Shown in pieces: positions 10,946 through 23,697 of a stretch of 64,000 nucleotides of DNA (within the stretch, counting starts at the first letter, position 1; each line of letters opens with the position of its first letter). The stretch covers positions 8,909,465-8,973,464 of the forward strand of contig CM060692.1 in assembly GCA_030686995.1 (NCBI GenBank), written 5' to 3'. A program made the position numbers and the translations under genes. Below the pieces are notes generated by a model. That model was not told the DNA's origin. It was given only the letters and a program-made list of their open reading frames with translations, and did not search any database. The stretch is from Artemisia argyi. Taxonomy: Eukaryota > Streptophyta > Magnoliopsida > Asterales > Asteraceae.

Positions 10946-12110
10946 TGATACAAAACTTTTCATGTAAAACTAATTACGTGTACATTAATGGAGTGTTTAA
11001 CACTAGTACAACTAGTTAATACTAAGTGCAAATAGAAAATAAGTGTGTAAAACATCAGTCACTCATTTCAACATGATCATTAGATCTTATAAAACCTAAG
11101 AGGCGAATGCTTATACGAATTGAAGCAGAGTCGGCCTCACTCGATATAGAACATATGTTTTAGTTGTGTGATATATTCACTAATTTTCATTTGATTAGAT
11201 AATTAAGTGTATTTGGGCAATAGTAGTAGTAACAGTAGCAGTAATTGCTTTTTAACAATGAAATAATTTAATGTCCAAAATAACATGTAATAGATACTTT
11301 GAATATCATGAACAAAAGCTTTTGAAAACAGAAAAAGTTAATGAGTTATACAAAGTTACTGATCAAATCATGATCGAGTAATTCCAATAAACTTCCCTGA
11401 TCATGAGCTTATCAATAACATAATATTAACATCAACTTACCCAACCGATATGACTTTAGTATATAACCTATCAAATTTTTCTTTCTACTACCAATGTGGG
11501 ATTAGGAGGAAGCTTTTATCAAAACTTGTTTGACACATGAGATTATGAAAATGTTATGTTTATTTTTTTTCAAAAAATGAGCTAATTATGTGTAGATTAT
11601 TCACTTTTTTTAAGCCATCGTTTTTTAAATTAACACCTTTTACCAATGAACTTAGCATGCTTTTTTTAGTAGTATGTAATATTTAATTGATAGCGTATTT
11701 AGCAGCTAAAAAAACAGGCAATATGATTTACTTCATGCATAGTCTAAAAATAAATCCACGGCTAAAATGGAATACAAAATCTATTCCAAATTAATGGATA
11801 TATCTTATGCTAAGAAAACTATCCATATCCGATATATGATATGATTTTCTTATTTCTATATATGTTAACAATACATATATAAGAAATATACATGCAAAAT
11901 TGCATATTTTCCTATTTAAAACGTTGAGAAAATACTAAAAATTGATTTTTACGCGCTTCTAAGTTAGGATGGAGTATCTATACTAGGAAACCTGAAGAAG
12001 AAGAAGAAAAAAACTTAATCTCTATATATGTCAATAGATAGATGCTTTAATATTACTCTCGCAAGTTTTTCTTTTCACGACTTAAAGCTTCTAGCTCCAG
12101 TCGGTTTTCA
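10946..12110. repeat. Flank and block R copy 3 upstream of P4
   Basis: The first 200 bp match the flank at 8510-8710 and 34380-34560. Block R copy 3 spans about 11257-11760. The remaining 350 bp up to the P4 start codon is A+T-rich and would hold its promoter; I see only weak TATA-like stretches such as 'ctctatatatg' near 12020. Confidence 0.45.
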
Positions 12111-12677
12111 ATGGCAAAATCTATGGCTTTTATGTGTCTTTTAAGTCTTGTGTTGTTGATCCACAACATTGATGCATCTAATGAGTTTTTAGTTGAATCA
12201 ACGACATGTAATCAATGGCTCGAAAGAAACCGTTTACAATTTGGGAAAACCGTAGGTAAGTAAGTTATACATGCATACGTTTATGTTATCAATATTGAGC
12301 TTAGTTCTTAGATGTGTTTTTGCTCGGGCCGGTTTTATAGTATACATGTATGAGGCTGAAAAGAACTTGATGGTTAAAATAAGGCAAGAAGATTACATAA
12401 TATGCAATGCACCATCACCAATTAATGCAGAAAAATATAACCTCCGCTAGCTCAAGCTCAAACTCTAGCTCTAGCCAAAAATGAAGGATTCTTATATTTT
12501 GTTTTCTTCGCTCTCGGCTTTACGTCATGCGTTGTGTTATTGGTTCTGTCGGTGGTCTGGATTGGCATATTGGTTTTTGAAGAGAGTCAAATTAAAAGAA
12601 GCATCGAATTGAGGCGTTTAACAACCCAACAACTTGAGTACATAAATAGTTCCATGGCCAATACTCAAATTAGTTGA
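12111..12677 (+). pseudogene. Phytocyanin-like copy P4, best-preserved gene structure
   Basis: Exon 1 is 12111-12255: ATG, signal peptide (MCLLSLVLLIHNIDAS), then NEFLVESTTCNQW and ERNRLQFG. Donor gtaagt and acceptor ttttatag flank an 85-bp phase-1 intron (12256-12340). Exon 2, 12341-12677, continues YMYEAEKNLMVKI, then IICNAPSPINA. A deletion of about 100 bp then removes the end of the cupredoxin fold and gives TAG at 12448-12450. Beyond it the linker, transmembrane helix and a basic tail to TGA 12675-12677 are still readable. Exon 1 also lacks the 8-residue GGWGVWSL segment seen in P3 and P6. No copper-ligand His is visible. It would be a membrane-bound, non-copper phytocyanin if intact. 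Confidence 0.75.
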
Positions 12678-13130
12678 TCATATGAACTCATTAATTCCTA
12701 ATACATAGTTTTCTATTACAACGTCACTCGTGAATAGTTTTACGAGGAATTTGGTAGCTTAGCTTGTTGATTATGCTTATAGTAATATACAATAATTGTT
12801 TCAAGTTAGACTGCGTTACCTATGTTGATTCATAAACTTCATTTATTCCAAATCAATAAAATATAAAGTGCTTAACCAATCATGAAAAATCTAAATAGGA
12901 CAGAAGACGAAAGTAGCAAACTAAAATCAATGTGAGGAGAATTATAAGGCTCAACACCAACCAACACATCAAAACCACCTTCTCAGTTTAGTATTATTCG
13001 AGTCAAGTGAGAAAAAAAGATTCCTCAACCCCGATCAACACAGGAGGACGTAATGAAACTGTCAACACCATCCAAGTGACCAAACTGTAGTCGCGGGAGC
13101 AGGAAAAATGGCGAGCATATCATTTCTAAA
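12678..13130. other. Phytocyanin 3' flank
   Basis: Shared with 3415-3850 and 31735-32170. No coding sequence is seen. Confidence 0.45.
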
Positions 13131-13141
13131 AAGATTTCAAG

Positions 13142-14140
13142 CAAGTCTAAACGGTAAATATGATGTAAGCCGCCTTATGACAGCCGTGGTCAGTGAAGTG
13201 GTAACAAGCACAAAAACACCCTAAAAAACAATAGCAACAAAAAAAAATTCATTGGACGCTTTTTAATCATGAAATGATCTAACGTTCAAAATAACATGTA
13301 ACAAATTAATACTTTGAATATCATGAACAAAATCTTTTGAAAACAGAAAAAGTTTAATGATCAAATTATGTGCGAGTAATTTTGTTAAACTACTTGCATA
13401 ATGTCAAATCAATAACATAATATTAATAAAAAATACCTAGCTAACATGACTGTAGTATATACGTTACCAAGCTTTTCTTTATACTACCAATATGGGATTA
13501 GAAACAAGCTTTTATCAAAAAAATGTATCTAACACGGGTAGACTCAAGGGGGGACCTAAGGGCTTCCCGAGGGTTCACAGGAACTCGATGGATATTTCTC
13601 GCTTAGTGTAAATTTTCGTTTCTAAAAATGTGCCTAACAAGATATACAACAAGTCTAAACGGTAAAAATGATGTAAGCCACCTTATGACAGCATTCGTCA
13701 GTCGATGCGAAGTGGTACCAAGCACCAAAACACCCTGAAAACCAATAGCAAGAAAAACAAATTATTTGGATGCTTTAAATAACATGTGATAAATACTTTG
13801 AATATCATGAACAAAAGTCTTTTTTTAATTGATCATACAAAGTTACTGATCACGGGCAGTTTTGTTAATACACCCCCAAAATAACTTGATCAACAAAAAC
13901 ATGCTCGTTTATATTAACTTACTCAACACACATGACTTGAGTATATAAGCACAAAATTTTCTTTTTACTACCAATGTGGAATTAGAAAGAAGCGTTTATC
14001 TAAAAATGTATATAGCAGCTAAAAAAAATAGGCAATATGATTTACTTTATGCATTGTTACCATAGTTTAAAAATAAATCCACGGAATGTATGGAATACGA
14101 AATCTATTCGAATTTAATGGTTATACCCTATGGTAAGAAA
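13142..14140 (+). repeat. Tandem duplication with about 508-bp period (block R copies 4 and 5)
   Basis: 'caagtctaaacggtaaa' occurs at 13142 and 13650. Each copy is followed by 'gatgtaagcc', 'ccttatgacag', 'aacaccct' and then block R. The two units have diverged by substitutions and indels. No gene is present. The right copy ends about 170 bp before the Tat element. Confidence 0.65.
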
Positions 14141-14310
14141 CTATCCATATATGATTATTATTTTCTTATTTCTGTGTATATTAACAACACATATAACGAT
14201 CTAAAGCTTCTAGCTCCAAGCACCAAAACAAAATTTTAAATTCAACCACTAAACTAAAACTAATACTTCATTTAATACCATAACATTAAAACATTACGAA
14301 AATAATAACT

Positions 14311-14871
14311 TGATGACGTATGTACCCTCCGGATACACACCGTACATGGATATACCCTCCGGATACATAACAGGTAAAGTACACTCAGATGTGTTCAAAT
14401 AATACGGACCGATATCCGAAGGGTTACGACTGTCCGCATGACCTCAGCCGTCCGGAGAAAACAAACCCCTCGGATAAGCCTACAAGTACCTAGACCAAGG
14501 TACAAACAAGTACACCAAAGTATATGGTAATGGAGTTTAAACTAGCGAACATTATGGGCTAAGTACGAAACAGCCTGGCACTCCATGAAGAGAGTCTATA
14601 AATAGAGAGGAAATCTTCATTTAAGGTTAACTAATTCTCTCCTACTCTCTAGTTTTATTCATACTTTCTCTCACTAAGAACATATACTTACTCTCACGCC
14701 GGAGGTTGGTCCTGGGATACATTCCCGGGGTGAGTCTAACGGACGTATTTGTTTTGCAGATATCCGAAGGAACATACCGTAAGCAAGAGTCACCTCGAAT
14801 CCGAAGGACTTACTCCAGTCCGAAGGATTTTTCTCGCTTGTCCGAAGTAGAAATAAACTTTTACTTCAACA
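14311..14871 (+). repeat. 5' LTR of the Tat element
   Basis: It starts TGATGACG and ends CAACA. It matches 23994-24554 except at 5 positions, all substitutions. It contains a promoter (TATA near 14596-14605) and many copies of a short TCCGAAGG/CCTCCGGA motif. Confidence 0.95.
14596..14605 (+). promoter_or_regulatory. LTR TATA box
   Basis: TCTATAAATA followed by a CT-rich stretch is the expected core promoter for genomic RNA. The identical box is in the 3' LTR at about 24278-24287. Confidence 0.75.
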
Positions 14872-14873
14872 AA

Positions 14874-14891
14874 TTGGCGCCATCCGTGGGA
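14874..14891 (+). other. Primer-binding site
   Basis: TGGCGCCATCCGTGGGAC begins two bases after the 5' LTR. TGGCGCC is the standard start for plant Tat/Athila-group primer sites. I did not assign the primer tRNA. Confidence 0.75.
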
Positions 14892-14920
14892 CCCGTCATT
14901 CACTCTACCTAAGCTAAGAG

Positions 14921-17900
14921 ATGACAGGTCCTACCCCAACAACACCTGAAGGAAGCGGAAGTCGTCCGGATAACAATACCCAAACCTGTAACATGGAACA
15001 AATCCAAAACCACTTCGCCGCCCTAAAAGCTCTCATCCAACAGTACAACGCTTCGGGCGAAACGCCTATCGAACTTATCCATCTCGACTTCGAGGCCGTC
15101 CAATCTCATGATGCCGAAGTACAGAAGGCCGAAGAAGAAATGATGGACGACCTTTCTAAACCCTTCAAGGCAGCGTCCAAGAGTCATTTCACCCGAAGGA
15201 TCATTGACTTCTCCGGACCAAAAGGTTCAAAGTATCTCATGCCTTCACATCTAAAGTTATACAACGGATCCACCGACCCAGATGACCACATTACCCGATT
15301 CGAAGGAGCGGCCAATCAAGGTGCTTGGCCCATGCCGATTTGGTGCATGATGTTTCAACAAACCCTGGATGACGCCGCCAGGGGATGGTTCGATCGCCTC
15401 CCGCGAGGTAGCATCAATAGTTGGGAAGAGCTGAGTGAACAATTCGTACAGAGGTTCGCTCTTCGGAGGAAATGCATTCGAGATCCAATGGAAATCACTA
15501 AGATTTTTCGGAAAGCTAATGAAGCCCTCCCGGAATTTAAAGAACGATGGACAGACGAAGCTAGCCGTATATCAGGTGTGCCTGAATTAATGCAAATATC
15601 CTCCTTCATTGATGGTTGCAAGAGTCCGGAATTAGCAAAAAGATTCTCCGAAAAAGTTCCCCAAATCGTAACTGAAATGATGATGAGAGTCGATGACTTT
15701 ATTCGTTCCGAAAGAGCATTTCGGTTAACAGAAATACCGAAAGGAGAAAGAATAGACAATTACCGAAAAGATTATCACCCCAATTCATACAGCCGGAATG
15801 ACCACAACTCACAACGCTCCTCCTTCAGGGGAAAGCAAGATTTCAGGTCTCGACGAAATGATCAATTCGCACTGTACGTGCCTGCCCGAAAGGAAAATAC
15901 CTACCGGACAGATTACCGAACGGATCACCGGCGTAACGATGGAAATAGACGAGATACCAGGCCTTTAGACTTGAACATGCTCACCAAGGCCCCGAAAGAG
16001 ATCCTATCAACGGAGCATCAACTCAGGTTACCTGCACCCCCACCACTAAGGGGAAGACCATCAAGAGAGAACATGGATAAGTTTTGCGACTATCACGGAG
16101 AGAAAGGTCATCTCACCAACGATTGTCATAACCTCAAGGAACAACTTAAGAAAGCAATGAAGACGGGCAAGCTAGATCACCTGATCAAGGATGTCCGGCA
16201 AAGAGACAGAGCACCTCCCCGAAATGACCCTCAAAACAACCAAAGACGAATCATCAATATGGTTCGACACCAAGAAAGAAATCCGAAACGCAAAGTTATA
16301 GATCAAGAAGAAGAATGGATGAACGCTCCCATAAGCTTTCCGCCAATCCTACCGGGCGATGCCTCCGACGAACCTATTATAGTGGAAGCAGAAATTGAGG
16401 GGTATACCGTACGAAGAGTGTATGTTGACCAAGGTGCTTCAGTAGAAGTAATGTACGAACACTGTTTCCTAAACCTTGATTCTTCCATCCGGTCTCGTCT
16501 GACAAAAACAAACACACCACTGATAGGATTCGCAGGAGAAGCCATAAATCCGTTAGGGAAGATCGAGCTAGAAGTATGCTTCGGGAGTGAAGGGCTTTAC
16601 CGCCGAACCATCATGAAGTTCGCAGTGATTAGATCTCCCTCCCCATACAATGTAATACTTGGTAGGTCCGGAATCAAAAAACTGAAGGCCATCCCGTCGA
16701 CTATACACTCCATGATGAAATTCCCAACACCGAGAGGCATTGCCACTCTGGTGACCCGATCGGTCATCATCTCAGAATGTAGAAAACTTGAAGAAAAGTT
16801 CCTAAAGGAGAAGGAAACCCAAATAGAGACCTCCTCGGAAATCACCATTGAAGAAACTACTGGAACCGAGGAAGTGTTAATTCATCCGGCGTACCCGGAG
16901 CATCTAGTAACAATAGGAAGACGTTTTTCAAAAGAAGGAAGAAGACAATTGATAACGTTGCTCAAAAATAGCCGAGACGTTTTCGCATGGGAGCCTTCGG
17001 ATATGACTGGCGTTCCCCGATGGGCAGCCGAACATAAGCTCAACGTAAACGTCCAAGATAAACCCGTGGCACAGAAAAAGAGATTTTTCTCGGAAGAAAA
17101 GAACCAAGCCATAAATCGAGACGTAGAGGAATGGTTAAAGGCCGAAATAATCAGACCTGTCCGGTACCCGACATGGATTTCTAACCCGGTATTGGTGAAC
17201 AAACAGGACGACACCTGGAGGATGTGTATTGATTTCAAGAATCTGAACTCATCATGCCGCAAGGATTACTACCCGTTACCCGAAATAGATTGGAAGATTG
17301 AATCAGTGATAGGATTCCGTTACAAGTGTTTCCTGGATGCTTACAAAGGATATCACCAAGTACAGATGGCAAAAGAAGACGAAGAGAAAACAACCTTCTA
17401 TACGGATCGAGGAACGTACTGCTATGTTAAGATGCCATTCGGATTGAAAAATGCCGCAGCAACTTATCAGAAGCTGGTGGATTCCGCATTCCGGAAACAA
17501 ATTGGCCGGAACTTGGAAGTATATGTAGACGATATGGTGATCAAAAGCCAAACAGAAAAGGAGCTGTTGGCGGACATAGCAGAAACATTCGACAACCTCC
17601 GAAGAATAAACATGAAGTTGAACCCTAGAAAATGCTCCTTCGGAGTAGAGGAAGGAAAATTCCTCGGATATATGGTGACATCCGAAGGGATTAGAGCAAA
17701 CCCTAAGAAGACTAGAGCAATCGCCGATATAAAATCACCAAAATCATTAAAGGAAATGCAAAGCTTAAGTGGCAAACTTGCAGCACTCAACCGTTTCTTA
17801 TCAAAATCTGCCGAAAGATCTTTACCTTTCTTTGAAACGTTAAAGAACATCACGAAAGATAATAAAGAAAAATACCAATGGACGGAGGCAGCTGAAAAGG

Positions 17901-20113
17901 CCTTCCAAGAAATGAAGAAAATAATTTTGGAACTCCCATGCCTAACAACACCGAAACCTAAAAAGGACATGTACCTATACCTATCGGCCGCAACGGAAGC
18001 AATAAGTGGGGTACTGATGGTCAAAAGGGAAGAGCGACAGATACCAGTTCATTATGTAAGCCGGACCTTACATGAAGCCGAAAAGAGATACGCTCCGGTT
18101 GAAAAGTTGGCTTTAACCCTCCTACATTTATCAAGAAGATTAAGGCGGTACTTCGAAGCTCATCCCATCAAGGTCATAACGGACCATCCCATCAAACAAG
18201 TGTTAAACCGAGCAGAATCGTCCGGACGATTAGCCAAGTATACGGTAGAACTGGGGGCTTACAACATTACCTACGTACCAAGAAATGCTGTCAAAGGACA
18301 AGTGCTTGCCGACTTCATTAATGAAATACCCATCGGAACAGCCTTCCCGGATCCGAAGAGGAGATACAAGGAGATATGTAACATCTCTCAGCCAGAAGAA
18401 TGGATTCTATTCACTGACGGAGCCTCTAGCAGAAAAAGTTTTGGAGCAGGACTAGTGTTAATTAGCCCGGAAAAAGAAGAATACACCTATGCTCTCCGAT
18501 TAAACTTCGAAGCTACCAACAACGAAGCGGAATACGAAGCACTCTTAGCCGGACTGAGAATCGCAAAAGAAATGCATATAGAAGCATTAGAAGTACGAGT
18601 GGACTCTAACCTGGTGGCGAGCCAAATTAATGGAGAGTTTACTGCATACAAGGAGAGCATGGCAAAGTACCTCGCCAAGGCCAAGGAATACGTTGCTTGC
18701 TTCAAACACTTCAGGATAAAGAATATCCCAAGAGCCCAGAACCAAAAAGCAGATGTGCTCAGCAAGCTAGCATCCGTAGCATTTGACCATTTAACGAAGG
18801 AAGTCCTGGTAGAAATATTGGAAAGACCATCCATAGAAGAAGAGACGATTAACACAATAGTCGAAGAAGAGGAGGAAAATTGGATGTCTCCCATATTCCG
18901 TTGCTTAAACGAAGGGATATGGCCGGAGGATCAAAACGAAGCACGCAACCTGCGCATGAAAATAAGCCACTATACGTTGATTGATAATGTGCTATTCAAA
19001 AAATCCTACCTAGGACCAATGCTGCGATGCGTCGGACCCCTCCAAGCTAATTACATAATCCGAGAAGTGCACGAAGGAGCATGTGGCATGCATTCCGGAC
19101 ACCGGACCGTGGTAGCAAAACTCATGAGACAAGGTTATTATTGGCCAACCATGCACCGGGATGCTAGAGAGGTCATTCAAAAATGTGATGCCTGTCAGAT
19201 ACATGCTCCGGTTCCTAAGCTGCCAAAAACGGTATTGACCTCCGTCATGGCACCATGGCCTTTCTTCCAATAGGCAATTGACGTTTTGGGACCTTTACCC
19301 GAAGCTCCGGGGAAAGTTAAATACGTTATTGTGGCAATAGACTATTTCACAAAATGGATGGAAGCAAAACCGTTGGCTAAAACAACCGGCAAGGAAGTCA
19401 AAAAATTTGTGTGGGGCAAAATTGTCTGCAGGATCGGATTACCCAAGATAATCGTCACGGACAACGGAAGTAACTTCGTGGGAGATCCGTTCAAAAGTTG
19501 GTGCGAGAGGTTGAACATTACACAAATCAACACAGCATTAGCTCATCCTCATGCCAACGGATTGGTCGAAAGAGCCAACAAAAGCCTAATGAAGGGATTT
19601 AAATCTCGGCTAGGAAGAGAAAGAGCCGGATGGGTAGATGAGTTACCAAATGTGCTATGGGCTTTCTGGACCACCTTGAAAACTAGCAACGGAGAAACTC
19701 CCTTTAGTCTGACCTACGGAAGTGAAGCAGTCATTCCGGCGGAAATTGGTATGCCTACCTTCCGAACCATGATGGCAAATGTTGAAAACAACGACGATGA
19801 AATCAATATGAACCTAAATTTGTTGGAAGAACGGAGAGAAATGGCAGCCATAAGGGAGGCGAAATACAAAAAGAAAGTGGAGCAGTATTACAACCGAAGG
19901 GTTAAACCCGAAGCTTTCAAAGTGGGAGATTTCGTGTACCGGAAGAATGAAGCCAGCAGAGTGGAAGATCAAGGAAAAATGGGACCTAATTGGGAAGGTC
20001 CCTACCGGATAACGGAGGCTTATCAGCACGGCACATACAAGCTCCAAACCATGGAAGATGTGGAAGTACCTCGAACCTGGCATGCAATTAACCTAAAGAA
20101 ATGTTTTATGTAG
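14921..20113 (+). pseudogene. gag-pol: Tat gag-pol polyprotein, one nonsense codon in integrase
   Basis: One frame of 1,731 codons runs from ATG 14921 to TAG 20111-20113, interrupted only by TAG at 19271-19273 (codon 1451), where relatives have Trp. Domains in order: gag (about residues 100-230); zinc knuckle CDYHGEKGHLTNDC near 388-401, with His in place of the second Cys; aspartic protease with DQGAS near 502; reverse transcriptase with YVDD near 867; a gypsy-type RNase H (about 1020-1140) whose first Asp appears to be Ser; a second RNase H (about 1163-1290, FTDGAS); integrase zinc finger with CDAC near 1420; integrase core with Asp 1454, Asp 1514 and Glu 1550 in D-D-35-E spacing. The stop falls three residues before the first catalytic Asp, so the 1,450-residue product lacks the integrase core. 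Confidence 0.93.
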
Positions 20114-20206
20114 CCCGTTTACTTTGTTGTTTCAGAATTTATTGTATGGCATGAGCCATTTTTCACATCAATGAAACATCCGATGCATTTTCACAAGCTG
20201 TCCAAA

Positions 20207-20690
20207 AGAATACAACCCCAAGTGGGTATAATTTTAGGCCAAGTGCCGAAGGGTACAGGTTACCCCGTCAAATACAACCCCAAGTGGGTATAATTTTAGG
20301 CCAAACGCCGAAGGGTACAGGTTACCCCGTCAAATACAACCCCAAGTGGGTTTAATTTTAGGCCAAGTGCCGAAGGGTACAAGTTATCCATCAAATACAA
20401 CCCCAAGTGGGTATAATTTTAGGCCAAGTGCCGAAGGGTACATGTTACCCCGTCAAATACAACCCCAAGTGGGTATAATTTTAGGCCAAGTGCCGAAGGG
20501 TACAAGTTACCCATCAAATACAACCCCAAGTGGGTATAATTTTAGGCCAAGTGCCGAAGGGTACAGGTTACCCCGTCAAATACAACCCCAAGTGGGTATA
20601 ATTTTAGGCCAAACGCCGAAGGGTACAGGTTACCCCGTCAAATACAACCCCAAGTGGGTATAATTTTAGGCCAAGTGCCGAAATGAAGTA
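20207..20690 (+). repeat. Tandem array of 61/62-bp units in the Tat 3' region
   Basis: Eight units start at 20221, 20283, 20345, 20406, 20468, 20529, 20591 and 20653 (measured at AGTGGGTATA or its variant). The spacings are 62, 62, 61, 62, 61, 62, 62. Units differ mainly at 'ggttaccccgtc' versus 'aagttaccatc'-type segments and at 'aagtgccg' versus 'aacgccg'. Repeats in this position, between the pol stop and the 3' LTR, are known in Tat/Ogre elements and can seed satellites. The open reading frame through it is an artefact of the repeat. Confidence 0.93.
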
Positions 20691-21104
20691 AAACCCCACG
20701 AGTATATAATTAAAAGCCAAGTTCCATAAGTTACGTACTGCTCGGAAAAACACACATGTAGCTTAAAGACTACAAATAACAAAAGAAAGTGATATATTCA
20801 TATGATCAAAAATCGGTTACATCAAATGTTCCGGAATAACGGAATAACAAAAGATGGAATGTCAAACCTATTCTATTACATAGTTGTTCCGATGAACCCA
20901 TTTTACAGAATAACGGAACATCAAAAACCTATTACATCAAATGGTAAAAGCTTCACAGGGAATCCGGAATACCTGAATCCATAGTCAAAATGGAGGTATC
21001 CGGACCCCAACATACATCTCTCAAACAAAGTGGATAAACAGCTTCATAAAGAGTCCGCAGCATCTATGCCCATAGTCAAAATGGAGATGTGCTAATCCTT
21101 CACT
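20691..21104. other. Spacer between tandem array and antisense gene
   Basis: No gene. It contains two partly similar segments ('catagtcaaaatggaggta' and 'catagtcaaaatggagatg', near 20981 and 21071) and would form the 3' UTR of the antisense gene. Confidence 0.5.
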
Positions 21105-23527
21105 TCAAGTAAAAACCGAGGCATTCTTGTCCGAAGACTGGTTCTCGGAGGGATTCTCGACGTGAGATTCAACCTCCGGACCCTCAGTAGTCGGTTCTTC
21201 AGCAGGAGCAGGGTCAGGAACTAAGGCACTCAGTTCATCAAATTTCCGGTAAATGGTTTCCCGGATCTTCTGGATGTAAGGATAATCCTGAGATAGGGCC
21301 TTGTCATACAACGGACCATATTTAGCCCCGACTTCCATATCCATCCCCTCGACTTCCCCCAACAACTTAGCCGCTTTCTCCGGCTCTTCGAACAAACCAG
21401 CCCCATCAATCAGTCCGGACAGGTAAAACAAGTTGAATGGTTCTGTCAATGCTGTCCGGAATTCATGGCTTCCGAGAAAACGATGGATAGCCTCTGGAAT
21501 GAACTCATTTATGATACGGTTCCTTTCTACCTCAGCATTCCCAGCAGCTACAGCGATGTCCACCTTCTCTTGATAAAGCTCTTTGTAAGCTTTTTCTTCA
21601 TCATCCAACCTCGACCTAGCAGCAGATAATTGCCCCTCCAACGATTTGACCCGGTTGTTCTGCTCAGCGGAAACTTTTCTCCATTCCTCTTTCTCTATTT
21701 CCAGCTCAGAAACACGACCCTCCAAACTAACATTCTCGGCACGAAGCTTCCTCAACCCTTCCGGATTCACCTCCCCACACTCTTTGTGAGCATCCTTAAG
21801 TTTCTGAAACTCACCGGACATCTGCTGGAACATCTTCCAATTGTCGTCAAGAGTCTTGTCGCAGATCTTGTGAGCCTCGGACAATTTTTTGTGCTCATTC
21901 AAAAGAGACTCAAAACGGAAGATCATATCCGCTTGGGCCGTGACACATTTACCCAGCAGTAGCCACGACCTGCGAACAGCCTCTCCATCATCCTGGTCGT
22001 CCAGATATTTCTCCTCCTTGGGAGTTGCCAAATTCATCAACATGTCCCGGCAAGCAGTAGCAGTGTTCATGCGGGTTCCCTTCGTCATAGTCCACGCAGG
22101 TACATAGGTGACATCATCCTCACCATCCCCCTCTATATCAACCTCAGTATCCTCCTCATCCACAAGAACTTCCTTCCCCGGACGCCGGGATGCACCCTCG
22201 GGACCCCCTGACAGCAAAAGAATCTCTGTCAACAAATGATAAAATAATAATAATAATAATAAAAAAATGGGGGGAGCAACCATAAAAAATCATCCGAACA
22301 TACCAGATGCCAAATTTTCCGGATGAACAGAACGGATAGGCTCTGGCCTCTCCACGGCCTCTCCAGTGTCCAAATCAATAACAGTATCACCAGCGGAAAT
22401 CTTGCTTCTCTTATGAAGACGAGAAGAGACACTCCCTGCTCCGGTTCTCTTCAACGGAGGCTTCTTCAAACCCGCCTTCACAGCTTGCTCCTTTTTTCTC
22501 TCCTTCGCAGCTATAACCTTGTCATCCGGGACTTCAACGCTCTTTAGCTCATCGGTCTTCTGAGGCACCTCAGCATTAGAAGCCAGGGGGGAGTAACGTG
22601 CATCTGGCGCCCCTGACCCTCCAGAATCGGGTCGCCTGGAATAATCTTCGTCGTCCTGCGTAGTGGGGGCTTCTTCAGATAGCTTGACATGGTTATACCT
22701 GCGGATAAACAAAATCCATCGTTAAAAACAAGAAAAAGATGCACAATTTAAAAATGCACATTTATAACAAAGGCTATACCCCTTCCCTCCTCATCCCTCA
22801 GAGCCGGACGGAAACCAGGAAACTCCCAGTGATCCGATAAACCCAAGGCATACAAGAATGCTTGTGGAATCTGGCAAGGTTCAACAATTGTCTCAGCAAG
22901 CCTTTCGGCATGAGTAACGTCATACTCAGTTGCCTTAGGGAACGGATCTGACACATCCGAATCAGAATGCCTCCACGGCATAGCAAACGGGATAGCTCGT
23001 CTGTCAATCAAGAAAAAGTTCATCTTCCAACCCTTCAGACAGGAAGGAAAATCCCCAAAGCATACTTTCCTATCCCTATGAATACGTTTCTCGAAGGAAA
23101 ACCAATCACCCTGTTTGCTAAGTTTATAAAAAACACGAAACAAGGGGGTAGTAGGAGGAATGTGCATGCTGCGGCAATACACCTCGAAAAGAGTAGAACG
23201 GTGCATACCCAATGGAACTAACTGAGAAATATGAACTTTAAAGTACCTAATAACGTCTAAAAGAAAGGTAGAAAAAGGAACAGCAAGACCGCCTTCAAAG
23301 AAATATTCTGCGTATAAACCTATGGCATCCGCAGGTAATCGATCCATCGTCATGCCCGCGGGAGGTACCCTCGGATGTAAATCCTCCGGTAATCCGAAAG
23401 CTTTTACCACAGCGTACACATCGGCCTCGTCCATCGCGGAAACTCTCACATGTACATCCTTCTTAACATGAGAACCCTCCGGCATGGACACGTCGTCATA
23501 CTCAAACGAGGCGGTAGATTCCGACAT
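21105..23527 (-). CDS. Antisense accessory gene of the Tat element (PF04195-like), 3 exons
   Basis: Exon 1 is 23527-22780. It encodes about 249 residues with the 'putative gypsy type transposon' (Transposase_28) signature: LPADAIGLYAEYFFEGGLAV, SQLVPLG, LFRVFYKLSKQGDWFSFEKR, FLIDRRAIPFAMPW. Exon 2, 22698-22304, is charged, with a KR-rich stretch that could be a nuclear signal. Exon 3, 22207-21105, is about 367 residues, acidic then a long coiled coil (residues about 100-230 of the exon). Intron 2 (donor GTATGT, acceptor CTGTCAG) joins frames exactly. Intron 1 (GTATAG to CCGCAG) is off by one base, so either a small indel exists or I mis-placed one border. Function is unknown. It is transcribed opposite to gag-pol. 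Confidence 0.75.
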
Positions 23528-23697
23528 AATGAATCCGAAAAAGAAAGGGTATAGCCAGACAACAAAAATAACTTAACGGACTGAGACGTACCTTAAAGAC
23601 GGCGAAATTTACTGTTCGGAATACGGAAGGTATAAAACGTGTCAGAAGTATGTGTATGCAGAGAAAAAATAACAGTGGAGTAAATGAGAAAAAAGAG

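Noticed and set aside
14706..14912. Small leader peptide gene upstream of gag
   Set aside because: It lies mostly within the LTR and also exists, truncated, in the 3' LTR; no coding evidence.
15257..20083. Several antisense frames opposite gag-pol
   Set aside because: Shadows of the strongly coding plus strand. They lack family motifs, unlike the real antisense gene at 21105-23527.
20346..20663. Open frame of 105 codons inside the tandem array
   Set aside because: It results from translating the 61/62-bp repeat; the frame rotates between units and no family resemblance exists.
20207..20690. CRISPR-like direct repeats
   Set aside because: Units are contiguous with no unique spacers, and the context is a plant retrotransposon.
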